From NCBI RefSeq assembly GCF_000766865.1, contig NZ_JNFA01000023.1:62001-126000 (forward strand): a stretch of DNA of 64,000 nt. The letters run 5' to 3'. The position numbers and the translations under genes are program-made. Origin of the DNA: Listeria booriae (GTDB taxonomy: Bacteria; Bacillota; Bacilli; Lactobacillales; Listeriaceae). Under the pieces are notes generated by a model. That model was not told where the DNA came from. It saw only the letters and a list, made by a program, of their open reading frames with translations, and did no database searches. Shown here in pieces: positions 7,715-17,981 of this stretch. Position 1 is the first letter of the stretch, and each line of letters opens with the position of its first letter.

Positions 7715-8296
7715 ATGAAAAAAACATTATTCTTCATGCGACACGGTCAAACCTTATTTAATGTCCGCAAAAAAATTCAAGGTTTTTGCGATGCGCCACT
7801 GACAGAGCTTGGCGTGAAACAAGCTCAAATTGCAGGTGAGTATTTTAAGACACACAATATTGTATTCGATAAAGCGTATAGTTCCACCTCAGAGCGAGCT
7901 TGCGATACACTCGAACTGATTACAGATATGCCCTACAAGCGTCTAAAAGGCTTGAAAGAATGGAACTTCGGTACCTTCGAAGGGGAAAGTGAGGACTTGA
8001 ATCCCCCGCTACCTTACGGTGATTTCTTTGCAACATTTGGCGGAGAAAAAGAGATGGATTTCCGCGCACGACTTCTTACGACGATGGAGAGTATGATGTC
8101 GCAATCAGATCACGACACTGTCCTTGCCGTTTCTCACGGAGCAGCCTGTGCACAGTTCGCCAGACATTGGGAAGGCACGAGCAAAATCGGCAAAATTAGC
8201 GGCCTGAAAAACTGTTGTATTTTGCAATTTGAGTATGAAGATGGCCAGTTTACACTTGTGGATTTTATTAATCATGATTTTGAAAAATTAACCTAA
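7715..8296 (+). CDS. histidine phosphatase (phosphoglycerate mutase-like)
   Basis: The 193-residue protein begins KKTLFFMRHGQT, with the catalytic RHG motif at about residues 9-11. It has E near residue 87 in LKEWNFGTFEG and the second catalytic histidine in VSHGAA near residue 142. These define the histidine phosphatase superfamily. The substrate cannot be told from sequence, and it is not a glycolytic mutase by length or motif context. ATG 7715 is preferred over the upstream ATG 7694 because AGGGGG lies seven to twelve bases before it. The gene is monocistronic behind an apparent MerR-type promoter, so it may be induced by a specific stress or ligand (inference). Confidence 0.85.
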   Translation: MKKTLFFMRHGQTLFNVRKKIQGFCDAPLTELGVKQAQIAGEYFKTHNIVFDKAYSSTSERACDTLELITDMPYKRLKGLKEWNFGTFEGESEDLNPPLPYGDFFATFGGEKEMDFRARLLTTMESMMSQSDHDTVLAVSHGAACAQFARHWEGTSKIGKISGLKNCCILQFEYEDGQFTLVDFINHDFEKLT

Positions 8297-8301
8297 TGAA
8301 A

Positions 8302-8345
8302 AACCGTAAGAACGTGTGGCGTCAGTGCCCTGCATTCTTACGGTT
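8302..8345. terminator. bidirectional terminator, phosphatase/MFS
   Basis: AACCGTAAGAA (8302-8312) pairs with TTCTTACGGTT (8335-8345), and ATTTTTA follows on the plus strand. It sits between convergent genes. Confidence 0.85.
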
Positions 8346-8349
8346 ATTT

Positions 8350-9591
8350 TTATGCCGTTTTTGTTCGTAATGTTGGAACGATAATTCCTGCTAACACGAG
8401 GCAAATCGCTAAATACGTGAAGGTGGTCGCGTATGAACCTCCTGAAATATCGAGCAGTTTTCCGATGACGATTGGTGAAATGACGCCTGCGATGGAGCCG
8501 AGGCAGTTGACGACGGATGAGCCTGTAGCCATTTGGTCGGTTGGCAAAATATCGACCACGATTCCCCAGAAGATACCTTGTGATAAAAAGAGGAATAATG
8601 CTGTGACGCATTGCAATAACAAGGCTAGCTCCATCGACGGGACTTTGATAATAAGTGCAAGTGACGCTGCTGCTACTAAAATCGCAATGGCAAAAATGAA
8701 ACGGCGCTGATTCTTAAAACGGTCAGACATCGCACCACCGACTAACATCGCGACAGTTCCAACTAAGTATGGCAACGCATTATAAAACCCTGTCGCCTGC
8801 AAGCTCAAGCCTCGCGCGTTCATTAAATACGACGGTAGCCAAGACGTGAAGCCCCAAAAGGTGAGATCAAAGAAAAACCACACCAGTCCGGCCTTCCATA
8901 CTAAACTATTTTTAAAAATGGCTGAAACTTTCGCTTTTGGTTGATCAGTTTGTAGTTCTGGTTCATCATCTTCTAGCTCCTGCAGAGCCTCAGCGCTCAT
9001 CCGCGGATTATCTTTCGGGTTATCGCGCACTAATCGGTAGAATAAAAACGCTACCACAAAACCAGGAATCGCTAGAAAAACAAAGAGATGTCTCCAGCCA
9101 AAAATACTAATAAAATAAGCTGCTAAAACACTGGCAAATGCAGGCCCGAGTGTATTGACGGTCGACTGAATACTTGTCATCCGACCACGCAATCGTTTCG
9201 GATAATATGTCGCAATCGCCTTGTAGGACGATCCAGGCAGCGGCGCCTCACCTAATCCGAAGAAAAATCGCACGCCTAAAAATAGTGGATAATAAAAGAT
9301 TACACCAGTTAACATCGTAAACAACGACCAAAAACCGACAGCGATACTCGTCATTTTGCGAAAACCAAATCGGTCCGCGAGCATCCCACCTGGAATTTGA
9401 AATAAAGCGTACCCCATGAAAAAGGTACTAATAATTAACCCTTGATGCGTCGAAGTTAACTTGAAATCCTCTGCTATGTAAGGTAGTGCAACCGTAATCA
9501 CCATACGATCTAAAAAAGAAAGTAACCAGCAAAACCAAAGTAAAGCCAAGACTGTACCACTAGCTCGCCATTTTGCATTTTTGAAAAACAT
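8350..9591 (-). CDS. MFS transporter, anion:cation symporter type
   Basis: The 413-residue protein has about 12 predicted membrane segments. The N-terminal signature FLDRMVITVALPYIA and the motif GGMLADRFGFRKM between helices 2 and 3 are typical of the major facilitator superfamily. The overall pattern (LPGSSYKAIATYYPKRLRGR) resembles the anion:cation symporter branch that takes up organic anions such as sugar acids. A charged central loop lies near residues 190-220. The substrate is unknown and the neighbours give no pathway clue. The start ATG 9591 follows a GGGGG stretch. Confidence 0.82.
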   Translation of the reverse strand: MFFKNAKWRASGTVLALLWFCWLLSFLDRMVITVALPYIAEDFKLTSTHQGLIISTFFMGYALFQIPGGMLADRFGFRKMTSIAVGFWSLFTMLTGVIFYYPLFLGVRFFFGLGEAPLPGSSYKAIATYYPKRLRGRMTSIQSTVNTLGPAFASVLAAYFISIFGWRHLFVFLAIPGFVVAFLFYRLVRDNPKDNPRMSAEALQELEDDEPELQTDQPKAKVSAIFKNSLVWKAGLVWFFFDLTFWGFTSWLPSYLMNARGLSLQATGFYNALPYLVGTVAMLVGGAMSDRFKNQRRFIFAIAILVAAASLALIIKVPSMELALLLQCVTALFLFLSQGIFWGIVVDILPTDQMATGSSVVNCLGSIAGVISPIVIGKLLDISGGSYATTFTYLAICLVLAGIIVPTLRTKTA

Positions 9592-9723
9592 TGTTTCTAG
9601 CCCCCTATCTTATCTTGCTGCTATTACAATCGTTTGTTTCTATATTCTTCTAAATTAACACACAATTCTCAATCTGTAATTAGCCATTTTGAACAACATT
9701 TAGCATGTCAATAGGCAAAATAA

Positions 9724-9752
9724 ACAAGGACGCATATTCAGCTCGTCCTTGT
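9724..9752 (-). terminator. terminator of the yfmR-thyA-dfrA operon
   Basis: ACAAGGACG pairs with CGTCCTTGT (arms 9724-9732 and 9744-9752). On the minus strand the hairpin is followed by TTTATTTT. It overlaps the last codons and the stop of the small membrane protein gene. Confidence 0.75.
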
Positions 9753-10004
9753 CAAAATAACACTTATAAGAAAACCCATATAGGCTACAAAAAGAATAAT
9801 AAACCAAGCAAAAAAGAGGCGCGACGTCGTTTCTTTTGCTCGCCAAATACCGATAATGCCAACGATAAGCAGCAACAAAACATATTTTGAAAAAGAAACA
9901 AGCATCATCACTAAATTATTGGCCGGTTCACTAAAACCAAACATAATGCCCATACCGATACATAAAAAAGTGACTAGAAAATAGCCTAACACATGAAATC
10001 GCAT
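9738..10004 (-). CDS. small membrane protein of unknown function
   Basis: An 88-residue protein with three hydrophobic stretches (about residues 5-22, 34-50 and 64-84), likely membrane helices. No family is recognised. ATG 10004 has the ribosome site AGGAAG five bases upstream. A longer form from ATG 10036 would overlap the dfrA stop and is possible. It is the last gene of the apparent yfmR-thyA-dfrA transcript, and a terminator covers its 3' end. Confidence 0.6.
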   Translation of the reverse strand: MRFHVLGYFLVTFLCIGMGIMFGFSEPANNLVMMLVSFSKYVLLLLIVGIIGIWRAKETTSRLFFAWFIILFVAYMGFLISVILTRTS

Positions 10005-10029
10005 CACGACTTCCTTCGCCGGATTCTCC

Positions 10030-10518
10030 TCACGCATGGGTCTTTTTTTCATACCAGCCATACCAGTAATCCAAATCATTCTTTTCATCGCGAACGCCGT
10101 CTTCACGCTTCACGAGGCGCCAATTTTGCCAATCAAATTCCGGAAAAATCGTATCTCCGCCACAATATGCCTCCACATGCGTTACCACGAGTGCATCTGC
10201 GTCCTCTAAAAACAGTCGGTAAATTTCGGCACCACCTGTAATATAAACCTGCTTGTCACGCGCGATTTCTAGCACTTCTGCTTTATCATACAACACTTTG
10301 GCATCTGCTAGCGAATAATTCGGATCGCGTGTCAACACAAGATTTTCTCGGTTCGGCAATGCTTTTCCAATCGATTCGTACGTTTTGCGACCCATCACGA
10401 TCGTATGGCCGTTCGTCTCTTTTTTAAAATGTTGCAAATCAGCAGGCAAGCGCCACGGCATCGTATTATCCTTGCCAATGTAGCCGTCCTTGTCCTGCGC
10501 CCAAATAAAAGTTAACAT
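10030..10518 (-). CDS. dfrA: dihydrofolate reductase
   Basis: The 162-residue enzyme reduces dihydrofolate to tetrahydrofolate with NADPH. It shows the substrate site PWRLPADLQHFK with the catalytic Asp at residue 27, the NADPH site VMGRKTYESIG and the ITGGAEIY loop. It lies 12 bases after thyA, whose product generates dihydrofolate, so both steps of the thymidylate cycle are co-expressed. The length is usual for the chromosomal enzyme. Confidence 0.97.
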   Translation of the reverse strand: MLTFIWAQDKDGYIGKDNTMPWRLPADLQHFKKETNGHTIVMGRKTYESIGKALPNRENLVLTRDPNYSLADAKVLYDKAEVLEIARDKQVYITGGAEIYRLFLEDADALVVTHVEAYCGGDTIFPEFDWQNWRLVKREDGVRDEKNDLDYWYGWYEKKTHA

Positions 10519-10530
10519 GCGTTGCCCTCC

Positions 10531-11475
10531 TTAAACCGAAATCGGCGCCTTAATCGCTGGATGCGGATCATAACCCTCTAACGTAATATCCGCCACATCA
10601 AAATCAAAAATCGAAGCTGGCTTATCCGACAAAACAAGCTTTGGCAACGCGCGAGGCGTCCGTGACAACTGCTCTTTCACCTGTTCGATATGGTTATTAT
10701 ACAAATGCGCGTCCCCCATCGTATGCACAAACTCGCCAACATCAAGTCCCGTTTCCCGCGCAATCAAATGCGTCAGTAACGCGTACGACGCAATGTTAAA
10801 CGGCACACCAAGAAAAATATCGGCACTCCGCTGATACAACTGACAGCTCAACTTCCCGTTCGCAACATAAAATTGGAACAACGTATGACACGGCGGTAAC
10901 GCCATTGTCGGCACATCTTCTGGATTCCAAGCCGACACAATTAGACGCCTTGAGTTCGGATTCGTTTTAATCATTTCAATCAAATCCGCCAACTGATCAA
11001 TCGTCTCACCCGTTGAAGTGCGCCATTCTCGCCATTGCTTACCGTAAATATTCCCAAGTTCCCCATACGTACTCGCAAAAACGTCATCCGCCAAAATCCG
11101 CGATTTAAAACTAGCCATTTCTTCTAAATACACAGCCTTAAACGCTTCATCTTGCTCCGCACGCAAACCAAAATCCGTCATATCCGGACCCGTGTATTCC
11201 GAACTCGCAACCCAGCGCTCAAACGCCCACTCGTTCCAAATATTATTATTATGTTCTAACAAATAACGAATATTCGTATCGCCATGCAAAAACCATAACA
11301 ATTCACTCACGACCAACTTAAACGGCACACGCTTTGTCGTCATAATCGGAAAACCTTCCGCTAAATCAAAACGCATTTGATAACCGAACGTACTAATCGT
11401 CCCAGTTCCCGTCCGATCTCCTTTTTGCGTCCCGTTTTCCAGTACAAATTTTTCTAAATCGAGATATTGTTTCAT
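10531..11475 (-). CDS. thyA: thymidylate synthase
   Basis: The 314-residue enzyme methylates dUMP to dTMP using methylene-tetrahydrofolate. Visible motifs include the N-terminal [16 protein letters not shown], the nucleophile in [13 protein letters not shown] and the dUMP-binding [18 protein letters not shown] chose ATG 11475 because AAGGAGGG lies a few bases upstream and the product then starts [12 protein letters not shown] like its relatives. An upstream in-frame start at 11505 has no ribosome site. The gene sits 19 bases after the ABC-F gene and 12 before dfrA. Confidence 0.97.
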   Translation of the reverse strand: MKQYLDLEKFVLENGTQKGDRTGTGTISTFGYQMRFDLAEGFPIMTTKRVPFKLVVSELLWFLHGDTNIRYLLEHNNNIWNEWAFERWVASSEYTGPDMTDFGLRAEQDEAFKAVYLEEMASFKSRILADDVFASTYGELGNIYGKQWREWRTSTGETIDQLADLIEMIKTNPNSRRLIVSAWNPEDVPTMALPPCHTLFQFYVANGKLSCQLYQRSADIFLGVPFNIASYALLTHLIARETGLDVGEFVHTMGDAHLYNNHIEQVKEQLSRTPRALPKLVLSDKPASIFDFDVADITLEGYDPHPAIKAPISV

Positions 11476-11494
11476 GCCTGTGCCCTCCTTTATC

Positions 11495-13381
11495 TTAATC
11501 CGCAAACTGCGATAAATATTCCCAACGTTCCATCAAGCGTTCCAGCTCAGCTTCTGCCTCTTCCAGCGCTGCATTCAGCTCACCGGCTTTCGTAAAATCA
11601 CTACCAACGGCCTCTAAATCCTGATGCAGCGTCGCAATCTTGCTTTCCTGCGCCTCAATCACATTCTCAATATCGGCCCATTCCCGCTTTTCTTCAAACG
11701 TATGCTTCACTTTTTCTTTCGGTTTCTCCGGCTTTGGTTCCGCTTTTTCAACCACTGGCGCTACATTCGGCTTCGCTTTCTTCGTGTCCAACGTCGCCAA
11801 AAATTCACTATACTCCCCAAGATACGTCTTGATTTGACCAATCCCCGTGAAAACGAGTAATTTCTGCGCGATTTTGTCCAAGAAATACCGATCATGGCTT
11901 ACCGTAATTACCGTGCCGTTAAACGTCTCCAAATAATCTTCTAAAACCGTCAACGTCTGCGTATCCAAGTCATTCGTCGGCTCATCCAGCAAAAGAACAT
12001 TCGGCCGTTCCATCAAGATTTTCAGCAAGAACAAACGACGCTTCTCGCCTCCGGACAAACTCCCAATCTTCTTCCCGTGCGCAACTGGTGGAAACAAGAA
12101 GCGTTCCAACATATTAGACACCGACACAACTTCACCGTCCGACGTTTTTACCGTCTCGCCAGCTTCTTGCAAATACGCAATCATCCGCTGATCTGGGTCC
12201 ATTTCTTCATTTTGTTGCGTATAGTAACCAATTCGCACCGTTTGCCCTGTCGAAATCTCACCAGCATCCGGCTCTATCCGCCCAGCCAGCATATTAAGCA
12301 ACGTCGATTTCCCCGTCCCATTATTCCCCGTAATCCCAATCCGTTCTCCCGGTTGAATAATTAAACTGAAATCCTGCAACACATGCTTTTGCGCGAAACG
12401 CTTCTCCACATGATCCAACGTAAAAACTTGCTTTCCAAGCCGTGACGTCGCAAAATCCAACTGCAATTCCGCATCATCCGTTTTTGTCTTCACTTTTCCT
12501 TCTAAATCGGCAAACCGGTCTTGGCGTGCCTTTTGTTTCGTCGAACGCGCCTTAGCCCCGCGTCGCATCCACGCCAGTTCCTTCCGGTACAAGTTCCGAT
12601 TTTTCTCGCCTTCGCGCGCTTCATTATCCATCCGAATCGCCTTGGCTTCCATGAACTTCTCGTAATTTCCCACATACCGATACGCCGTCCCGCGGTCAAT
12701 TTCTAGCATATGATTCGTCACCCGATCCAAGAAATACCGATCATGCGTCACAAGCAAAACCGCACCACGGAACCGATTCAAATAATCCTCCAAAAACCGA
12801 ATCGACGTAAAATCAAGATGGTTCGTAGGCTCATCTAAAATCAATAAATCCGGCGTCTCAATCATTACTTTTGCAAGACCTACCCGTTTGCGCTGACCAC
12901 CAGACAAAGACCCCACTTTCGCCGTCAAATCCGTAATCCCCAACCGATCCAAAATCGTCTTCGCATCCGTGTTCACATCCCACGCATTCGTAGCATCCAT
13001 CTCGTGCTGCGCTTTCGTAAACCGATCATGTAGCACCGTATCATCCGGATTCACCGCCATCTCAAGCAGCACCTGCTCATACTGCCGAACCGCCTGAAGC
13101 GCCCGCGTCTCCCCTTGAAAAACTTCTTCTAAAACCGTGTGCTCATCCGATAAAAGCGGGTCTTGCGCCAAGAATCCAATCGTATAATCCTTCGCCTTTG
13201 AAATCTCGCCCTTATCGCCTTCTTCTATCCCGGCAATAATCGAAAGTAGCGTCGATTTCCCCGTTCCATTCACGCCGATAACACCAATCCGCTCGCCTTC
13301 CGTAATTGCAAACGTCACATTTTCAAAAAGGCTTTTATCGCCATATGTTTTCGTCAAATTTTCCACTTTTAATTGTTTCAT
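11495..13381 (-). CDS. ABC-F ATPase, YfmR/Uup type
   Basis: The 628-residue soluble protein has two ABC ATPase domains. The first has Walker [10 protein letters not shown] near residue 38 and signature LSGGQRKR. The second has GNNGTGKST and signature LSGGEKRR. An arginine- and lysine-rich linker joins them, and a C-terminal coiled-coil (about 560-628) follows. There are no membrane segments. This is the ABC-F translation-factor class. The C-terminal helix pair places it near Uup/YfmR, which rescue ribosomes stalled on difficult sequences. It heads the operon with thyA and dfrA. Confidence 0.88.
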   Translation of the reverse strand: MKQLKVENLTKTYGDKSLFENVTFAITEGERIGVIGVNGTGKSTLLSIIAGIEEGDKGEISKAKDYTIGFLAQDPLLSDEHTVLEEVFQGETRALQAVRQYEQVLLEMAVNPDDTVLHDRFTKAQHEMDATNAWDVNTDAKTILDRLGITDLTAKVGSLSGGQRKRVGLAKVMIETPDLLILDEPTNHLDFTSIRFLEDYLNRFRGAVLLVTHDRYFLDRVTNHMLEIDRGTAYRYVGNYEKFMEAKAIRMDNEAREGEKNRNLYRKELAWMRRGAKARSTKQKARQDRFADLEGKVKTKTDDAELQLDFATSRLGKQVFTLDHVEKRFAQKHVLQDFSLIIQPGERIGITGNNGTGKSTLLNMLAGRIEPDAGEISTGQTVRIGYYTQQNEEMDPDQRMIAYLQEAGETVKTSDGEVVSVSNMLERFLFPPVAHGKKIGSLSGGEKRRLFLLKILMERPNVLLLDEPTNDLDTQTLTVLEDYLETFNGTVITVSHDRYFLDKIAQKLLVFTGIGQIKTYLGEYSEFLATLDTKKAKPNVAPVVEKAEPKPEKPKEKVKHTFEEKREWADIENVIEAQESKIATLHQDLEAVGSDFTKAGELNAALEEAEAELERLMERWEYLSQFAD

Positions 13382-13448
13382 TATTTCCCATCCATTCCGT
13401 ATATGTCTTCTCTATTCTAACCAAGTTTCCGCGCTGAATCAATGGAAA

Positions 13449-13481
13449 GGGCTGGGAAATCAACAAATGATCCCCCAGCCC
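13449..13481 (-). terminator. fhs terminator
   Basis: GGGCTGGG pairs with CCCAGCCC (13449-13456 and 13474-13481). On the minus strand TTTCC follows. It lies 19 bases past the fhs stop. Confidence 0.75.
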
Positions 13482-13499
13482 AAAATGTTTTATACAATT

Positions 13500-15179
13500 T
13501 TAGAATAACCCCATCGCATTTCCTTTTTCATCGACGTCCATGTTTAGCGCCGCTGGTTTCTTCGGCAAGCCCGGCATTGTCATCACGTCACCCGTTAAAG
13601 CAACGATAAAGCCAGCACCTAGTTTTGGAATGAATTCGCGAATGTGGATAACGAAATCCGTTGGGCGTCCAAGCATTGTTGGATCATCCGTTAACGAATA
13701 TTGCGTTTTCGCCATACAAATTGGGTAACGATCCCAGCCGTATTTCTTGAATTCTGCGATTTGTTTTTGCGCCTTACTAGAAAGTTCGACACCGCTTCCG
13801 CCGTACACTTTTGTTACGATAGCTTCTAATTTATCTTCTATAGAATCAGCATCGTCATACATACGTGTATAGTTCGCTTTGCCTGTTTCCACTGCAGAAA
13901 TGACTTTATCCGCAAGATCAGCTCCGCCAGCGCCACCGTTTTCCCAAACTTCTGTAAGTGAGAATGGAATATCGTATTCTTTGCAAAGCGCTTCTAATTG
14001 CGCAACTTCCGCGTCAGAATCGGTAATGAATTTATTAATAGCGATAACATATGGAAGACCGAATTGTGATACCGTATCCACATGTTTTTGCAAGTTCGCA
14101 AAGCCTTTAATCAACGCCTTCACGTTTTCTTCGCCAAGTTCGGTTTTTGCAACTCCGCCATGCATTTTCAGCGCACGAATCGTCGCTACAATAACAACAC
14201 AATCAGGCGCTTTATCCAAAGCAGGCACTTTAATATCTAAAAACTTCTCTGCGCCAAGATCCGCACCAAATCCAGCTTCCGTCACGACATAATCCGCTAA
14301 TTTCAGCGCTGTTTTAGTCGCCGAAATACTATTACAACCATGCGCAATATTCGCAAAAGGTCCACCGTGCACAATCGCTGGTGTATGTTCTAGCGTCTGT
14401 ACTAAGTTCGGTTTCAACGCTTCTTTAAGCAGTAATGTCAGCGCACCTTCATAGCCCATTTCGCCAACTGTTACTGGTTCGCGGTCATAATTATAACCAA
14501 TCACGATAGCACTTAAGCGACGTTTCAAATCTTTCAAATCCGTAGCCAAGCAAATAATCGCCATAATTTCAGAAGCAACTGTAATATCAAATCCATCTTC
14601 ACGCGGCACACCTTGCACAGGTCCGCCAAGCCCTACCACGACTTTACGCAAAGCACGATCATTTAAATCAACCACGCGTTTCCAAACGATGCGGCGTTGA
14701 TCAATTCGTAATTCATTTCCTTGTTGCATATGATTGTCAATAAATGCAGATAACGCGTTGTTTGCCGCTGTTATCGCGTGGAAATCACCAGTGAAATGCA
14801 AGTTGATGTCTTCCATTGGAATCACTTGCGCATAACCACCACCAGTTGCGCCACCTTTCACACCCATTGTTGGCCCAAGCGAAGGCTCCCGAAGTGCAAT
14901 CATTGTTTTTCTTTTCTTAGCAAGTGCGTCCCCTAATCCTACCGTTACCGTTGACTTCCCTTCACCAGCTGGCGTCGGATTGATAGCGGTTACAAGAACT
15001 AATTTGCCGTCTTCTTTGTTTACAAGCGAGTGAATCGTGTCATAGCTTAGTTTAGCCTTATACTTACCGAACAGTTCTAACTCTTCCACACTTAACCCGA
15101 TTGCTTCTGCGACCTCTGTGATTGGTTTGATTTCTGCTACTGATGCGATTTCAATGTCAGACTTTACTTTGTTTGCCAT
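13500..15179 (-). CDS. fhs: formate-tetrahydrofolate ligase
   Basis: The 559-residue enzyme makes 10-formyl-tetrahydrofolate from formate, ATP and tetrahydrofolate, feeding purine and fMet-tRNA synthesis. The ATP-binding loop [19 protein letters not shown] (near residue 65) and the following [17 protein letters not shown] are characteristic. ATG 15179 follows AAGGGG and gives [12 protein letters not shown]; a 44-residue upstream extension is unlikely. The leader between mntR and fhs (15180-15346) was read for ZTP and tetrahydrofolate riboswitch cores, and neither was visible. Confidence 0.96.
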   Translation of the reverse strand: MANKVKSDIEIASVAEIKPITEVAEAIGLSVEELELFGKYKAKLSYDTIHSLVNKEDGKLVLVTAINPTPAGEGKSTVTVGLGDALAKKRKTMIALREPSLGPTMGVKGGATGGGYAQVIPMEDINLHFTGDFHAITAANNALSAFIDNHMQQGNELRIDQRRIVWKRVVDLNDRALRKVVVGLGGPVQGVPREDGFDITVASEIMAIICLATDLKDLKRRLSAIVIGYNYDREPVTVGEMGYEGALTLLLKEALKPNLVQTLEHTPAIVHGGPFANIAHGCNSISATKTALKLADYVVTEAGFGADLGAEKFLDIKVPALDKAPDCVVIVATIRALKMHGGVAKTELGEENVKALIKGFANLQKHVDTVSQFGLPYVIAINKFITDSDAEVAQLEALCKEYDIPFSLTEVWENGGAGGADLADKVISAVETGKANYTRMYDDADSIEDKLEAIVTKVYGGSGVELSSKAQKQIAEFKKYGWDRYPICMAKTQYSLTDDPTMLGRPTDFVIHIREFIPKLGAGFIVALTGDVMTMPGLPKKPAALNMDVDEKGNAMGLF

Positions 15180-15346
15180 TTTAAATTCCCCTTTCAATAT
15201 GTAACAAATATATAAAAAACTCCTGCAAATGTAACGGCTTTCTTTTTGTTGCACCGGAAAAAATACCGGTTTGGTACTCATGAGCCTTATCTGCCACAAA
15301 AAATTGCGCATTCAGCCATTAGCACTGACAGGAAATTCTTTCACCA

Positions 15347-15760
15347 TTAATTGTTCTTGCGGATACTTTGAAGCTTGTCAAGCGCATCCGGATTCTCTTG
15401 GAAGAACTGGACAACATCGCCAATCCGATCAATCGAATTCCAGCTTAGATGATGCTCGATTCCTTCTACATCTTCATAAATATGAGCCTCTTCTACCCCG
15501 ATAACACTCAGGAAACATTCCAGTAACGCGTGTCTTTCTAACAAGCGCTTTCCAACCGTCTTTCCTTTCGGCGTTAAAATTAAGCCTCGATATTTCTCAT
15601 ATACCAGATATTCATCTTTATCTAGCTTCTGAACCATTTTTGTAACAGAAGACGGATGCACTAAAAGCTCCTCCGCGATATCTGATACTCGAGCATAACC
15701 TTTATTTTCAATCAATGAATAGATTTTCTCGATATAGTCTTCCATGCTTGGTGTTGGCAT
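15347..15760 (-). CDS. mntR: manganese-dependent repressor MntR
   Basis: The 137-residue DtxR-family regulator has an N-terminal winged helix-turn-helix ([25 protein letters not shown]) and a dimerisation domain. Starting at ATG 15760, with GGAGG nine bases upstream, the metal ligands fall at D8, E11, H77, E99, E102 and H103. That is exactly the Bacillus subtilis MntR numbering, which decides this start over ATG 15766. It represses Mn(II) import genes when manganese is sufficient. No manganese transporter gene is nearby. Confidence 0.94.
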   Translation of the reverse strand: MPTPSMEDYIEKIYSLIENKGYARVSDIAEELLVHPSSVTKMVQKLDKDEYLVYEKYRGLILTPKGKTVGKRLLERHALLECFLSVIGVEEAHIYEDVEGIEHHLSWNSIDRIGDVVQFFQENPDALDKLQSIRKNN

Positions 15761-15886
15761 TTGCATATTCCTCCAACCTTGATTTCTTTCACCATTTCAT
15801 TCTAACACACCCTGCCAGAATTCGCCTCTGTAAAGGGTTATTTTTTCGAAAAAAGTGCAAAACATGTAAACGCTTCAAAAATAAAC

Positions 15887-15916
15887 TTGACGCACCAGCA
15901 AGTGTAGGTTTATTAT
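15887..15916 (+). promoter_or_regulatory. promoter of the cold-shock gene
   Basis: TTGACG (15887-15892) and TATTAT (15911-15916) are 18 bases apart. Transcription would begin near 15923, leaving an untranslated leader of about 84 bases before the csp ATG, as is common for cold-shock genes. Confidence 0.65.
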
Positions 15917-16006
15917 GAATGTATCGTATTCGCTTACATAGAAGTGGCAATATGACAAAAACGGGCTAATTTCACTCTTGGCCAAGATTTAGGAGGATTT
16001 TTATTC

Positions 16007-16207
16007 ATGCAAAATGGAAAAGTCAAATGGTTCAACAATGAAAAAGGGTACGGTTTCTTGGAGATGGAAGACGGCGAAGACATTTTTATTCATTTCACTG
16101 CCATTCAAGGAGATGGATACAAATCGCTCGATGAAGGTCAAGCAGTCACATTTGAAATCGTAGAAGGCAATCGCGGCCCACAAGCTGCTAATGTAGAGAA
16201 AGTATAA
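16007..16207 (+). CDS. cold-shock protein (CspA family)
   Basis: The 66-residue single cold-shock domain has the RNA-binding motifs KGYGFLEM (RNP1) and DIFIHF (RNP2) and the typical start [12 protein letters not shown]. These small proteins bind single-stranded RNA and DNA and act as RNA chaperones. A strong AGGAGG lies upstream. It is monocistronic with its own promoter, long leader and terminator. It corresponds by position to cspD of Listeria (from memory). Confidence 0.95.
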   Translation: MQNGKVKWFNNEKGYGFLEMEDGEDIFIHFTAIQGDGYKSLDEGQAVTFEIVEGNRGPQAANVEKV

Positions 16208-16215
16208 GTATGATA

Positions 16216-16242
16216 AACCAGTGCTTCGGTGCTGGTTTTTTC
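16216..16242 (+). terminator. csp terminator
   Basis: AACCAGTGC, a TTCG tetraloop and GTGCTGGTT fold from 16216 to 16237, followed by a run of T. It lies eight bases after the csp stop. Confidence 0.88.
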
Positions 16243-17519
16243 TTACCCTTTATGCCCACCAACTAGGCTCGCTCTTGCGATTGCGGTGCCGCCTTCTAGC
16301 AAACTGCTTGCTCGCATCATCGACTTGAAGCCGTATCGATCTCTAATATTATCAATCGTGCGCTCCAACTGTTCCTCGTACAATGTCTGTAAAGCATCTT
16401 CGAAAAGGTTCAACTGTGTGCCTTGTTTAAACGTGATTTTCCCAGCGGATAGGGCGATGGTTCGAACTGCTTCTCGACCGATATATTTATAAAACAAGTG
16501 TAGTGCTGCTTCTGCGATTTGTTTATTATTATCTGTTGGATACAACTTTATTTGATGACTAAATCCTCGTTCAATACTGTGCTTGCTATAACCGATGCTC
16601 AGGTGGATAACGGCTGTCTGTGCGTGTTCTTTTCTAATTCGCATCGCCACTTCTTCGGCCATTTCACGAATCACAATGGCCACTTCTGCTATATCATGAT
16701 AATCGCGCTCTAAAATCTGACTTTTGCCGAAACTTTTGGTTAGTGGTATATATTTCTCGGACAAACGGCTGTAATCGATTCCGTTCGCGTGGTAATACAG
16801 TTGCTCGCCAATGACACCCATCGTCTTTCTGAGCAGTTCTACGGGGGCATGAGCTAGACTGTACATGCTTGAAATACCGATATTTTGCAGTCTTGCCGCG
16901 GTTCGATGCCCGATGCCTACTACGTCTGTCATTTTTTGCACCCGCCATAAGGTATTCGGAATATCTTCGTATCGCCACTCTGCTATGCCGCTCCGATTAT
17001 GTTTCGCCTCCACATCCAATGCGACTTCCCCAAAAACGGATTCTCCCCAATGCCTATCGTTACAGCAAGTCTAAGTTCTTGCCAAATATCTTGTTGCAAG
17101 CGTTTTGCAATGGTCATCGTATCACCAAATAAAGCGTGGTACTGCGTGACGTCCATAAAAAATTCATCAATCGAAAAAACGTACAAGTCATCATTGCTCA
17201 CGTATCTTCTAGCGATCTTCAAAATCATCTCATTGACATGTAAATACAAATTCATTCGTGGCGGTGCGATAATAATCCGCGGATCATCTGGCAACTCATA
17301 GCGTCTAGACCCTGTCTTAATACCAAATTCCGCCTTCACCATCGGACTCGCTGCCAAAACAAGTCCACCTTGACGCTCTGCATGACTCATTACGACCAAA
17401 TAAGCCGTCAACGGATTCAAATGTCGCTTCACACATTCCACACTCGCAAAAAATGATTTCACATCAATACACAAAATATCCCGACGCGGCGCCACAGCAT
17501 AATCTATTTCTCGTACCAT
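16243..17519 (-). pseudogene. Y-family DNA polymerase (UvrX/YqjW-like), frameshifted
   Basis: Two overlapping frames encode one protein. The first (17519-16983) has the catalytic palm with CIDVKSFFASVE and FSIDEFF, then runs out after GENPFLGK. The second (17019-16243) continues with VALDVEAKHNRSGIAEW, the helix-hairpin-helix region (VVGIGHRTAARL) and the little-finger domain. The break is near base 17026, where one base is missing (AAG TCGCA instead of an expected AAGGTCGCA). The locus is 1277 bases; adding one base gives 426 codons, close to family length. It pairs with yolD upstream by a 16-base overlap and is under an SOS box. As written it would make a truncated protein lacking the little finger. 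Sequencing error is the main alternative. Confidence 0.88.
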
Positions 17520-17854
17520 TTCTGATAACCCCTTTCTTTCACAAAGCGAATCATCTCCAAATCAATCACCTGTACGTTATTTCCCACCTGAACATGTAAC
17601 CAGTCGCCTTCCACAGCCACAATTCGCCCTTCGATATAGGCATCAGGCGCCTCTTCTTCCTCTTTATATAATTGAATGACAGCAACTGCGCGATGTTGTA
17701 TGACTTGATGCAACACACGATAGATGCTCTCTTGGTCCATCGGTTTTTCCCACGTTGGCAACCGACTTTCCGCTTCCATTTTCGCCGTATGTTCACTGAG
17801 TAAGAAGCCGCCCCATTTCTTCATTCCACGATCATGATAATCTGATGAAGCCAT
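17504..17854 (-). CDS. YolD-like protein
   Basis: The 116-residue protein starts ASSDYHDRGMKKWGGFLLSEH, the conserved opening of the YolD family (YMKWAPFFLSEH-like pattern). YolD genes are commonly found directly before UvrX-type Y-family polymerases and are SOS-induced. The function is thought to be accessory to translesion synthesis. ATG 17854 has GGGAGG about ten bases upstream. The gene overlaps the polymerase start by 16 bases. An SOS box lies 43 bases upstream. Confidence 0.82.
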   Translation of the reverse strand: MASSDYHDRGMKKWGGFLLSEHTAKMEAESRLPTWEKPMDQESIYRVLHQVIQHRAVAVIQLYKEEEEAPDAYIEGRIVAVEGDWLHVQVGNNVQVIDLEMIRFVKERGYQKWYEK

Positions 17855-17890
17855 CCCACAACGCCTCCCATCCTTTTTTACTGTAGTTAT

Positions 17891-17910
17891 AGTATACAAA
17901 CATACGTTCG
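17891..17910 (-). promoter_or_regulatory. LexA (SOS) box and -10 of yolD-uvrX
   Basis: On the minus strand, CGAACGTATGTTTG (17910-17897) matches the Gram-positive LexA/DinR box CGAACATATGTTCG in 12 of 14 bases. It directly abuts the -10 hexamer TATACT (17896-17891). LexA bound here would cover the spacer of the promoter and repress the operon until DNA damage. Confidence 0.88.
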
Positions 17911-17981
17911 CTTTTACTAGTGACTAAAAGTACTATTTATCCACCGCTGACTGCATCGTTTTAGCTATAGCATTACCAATT

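Noticed and set aside
15180-15346. Possible ZTP or tetrahydrofolate riboswitch in front of fhs
   Set aside because: Fhs genes sometimes have such leaders, but the conserved ZTP and THF cores could not be found on reading the leader; only a short ACCGG/CCGGT stem is present.
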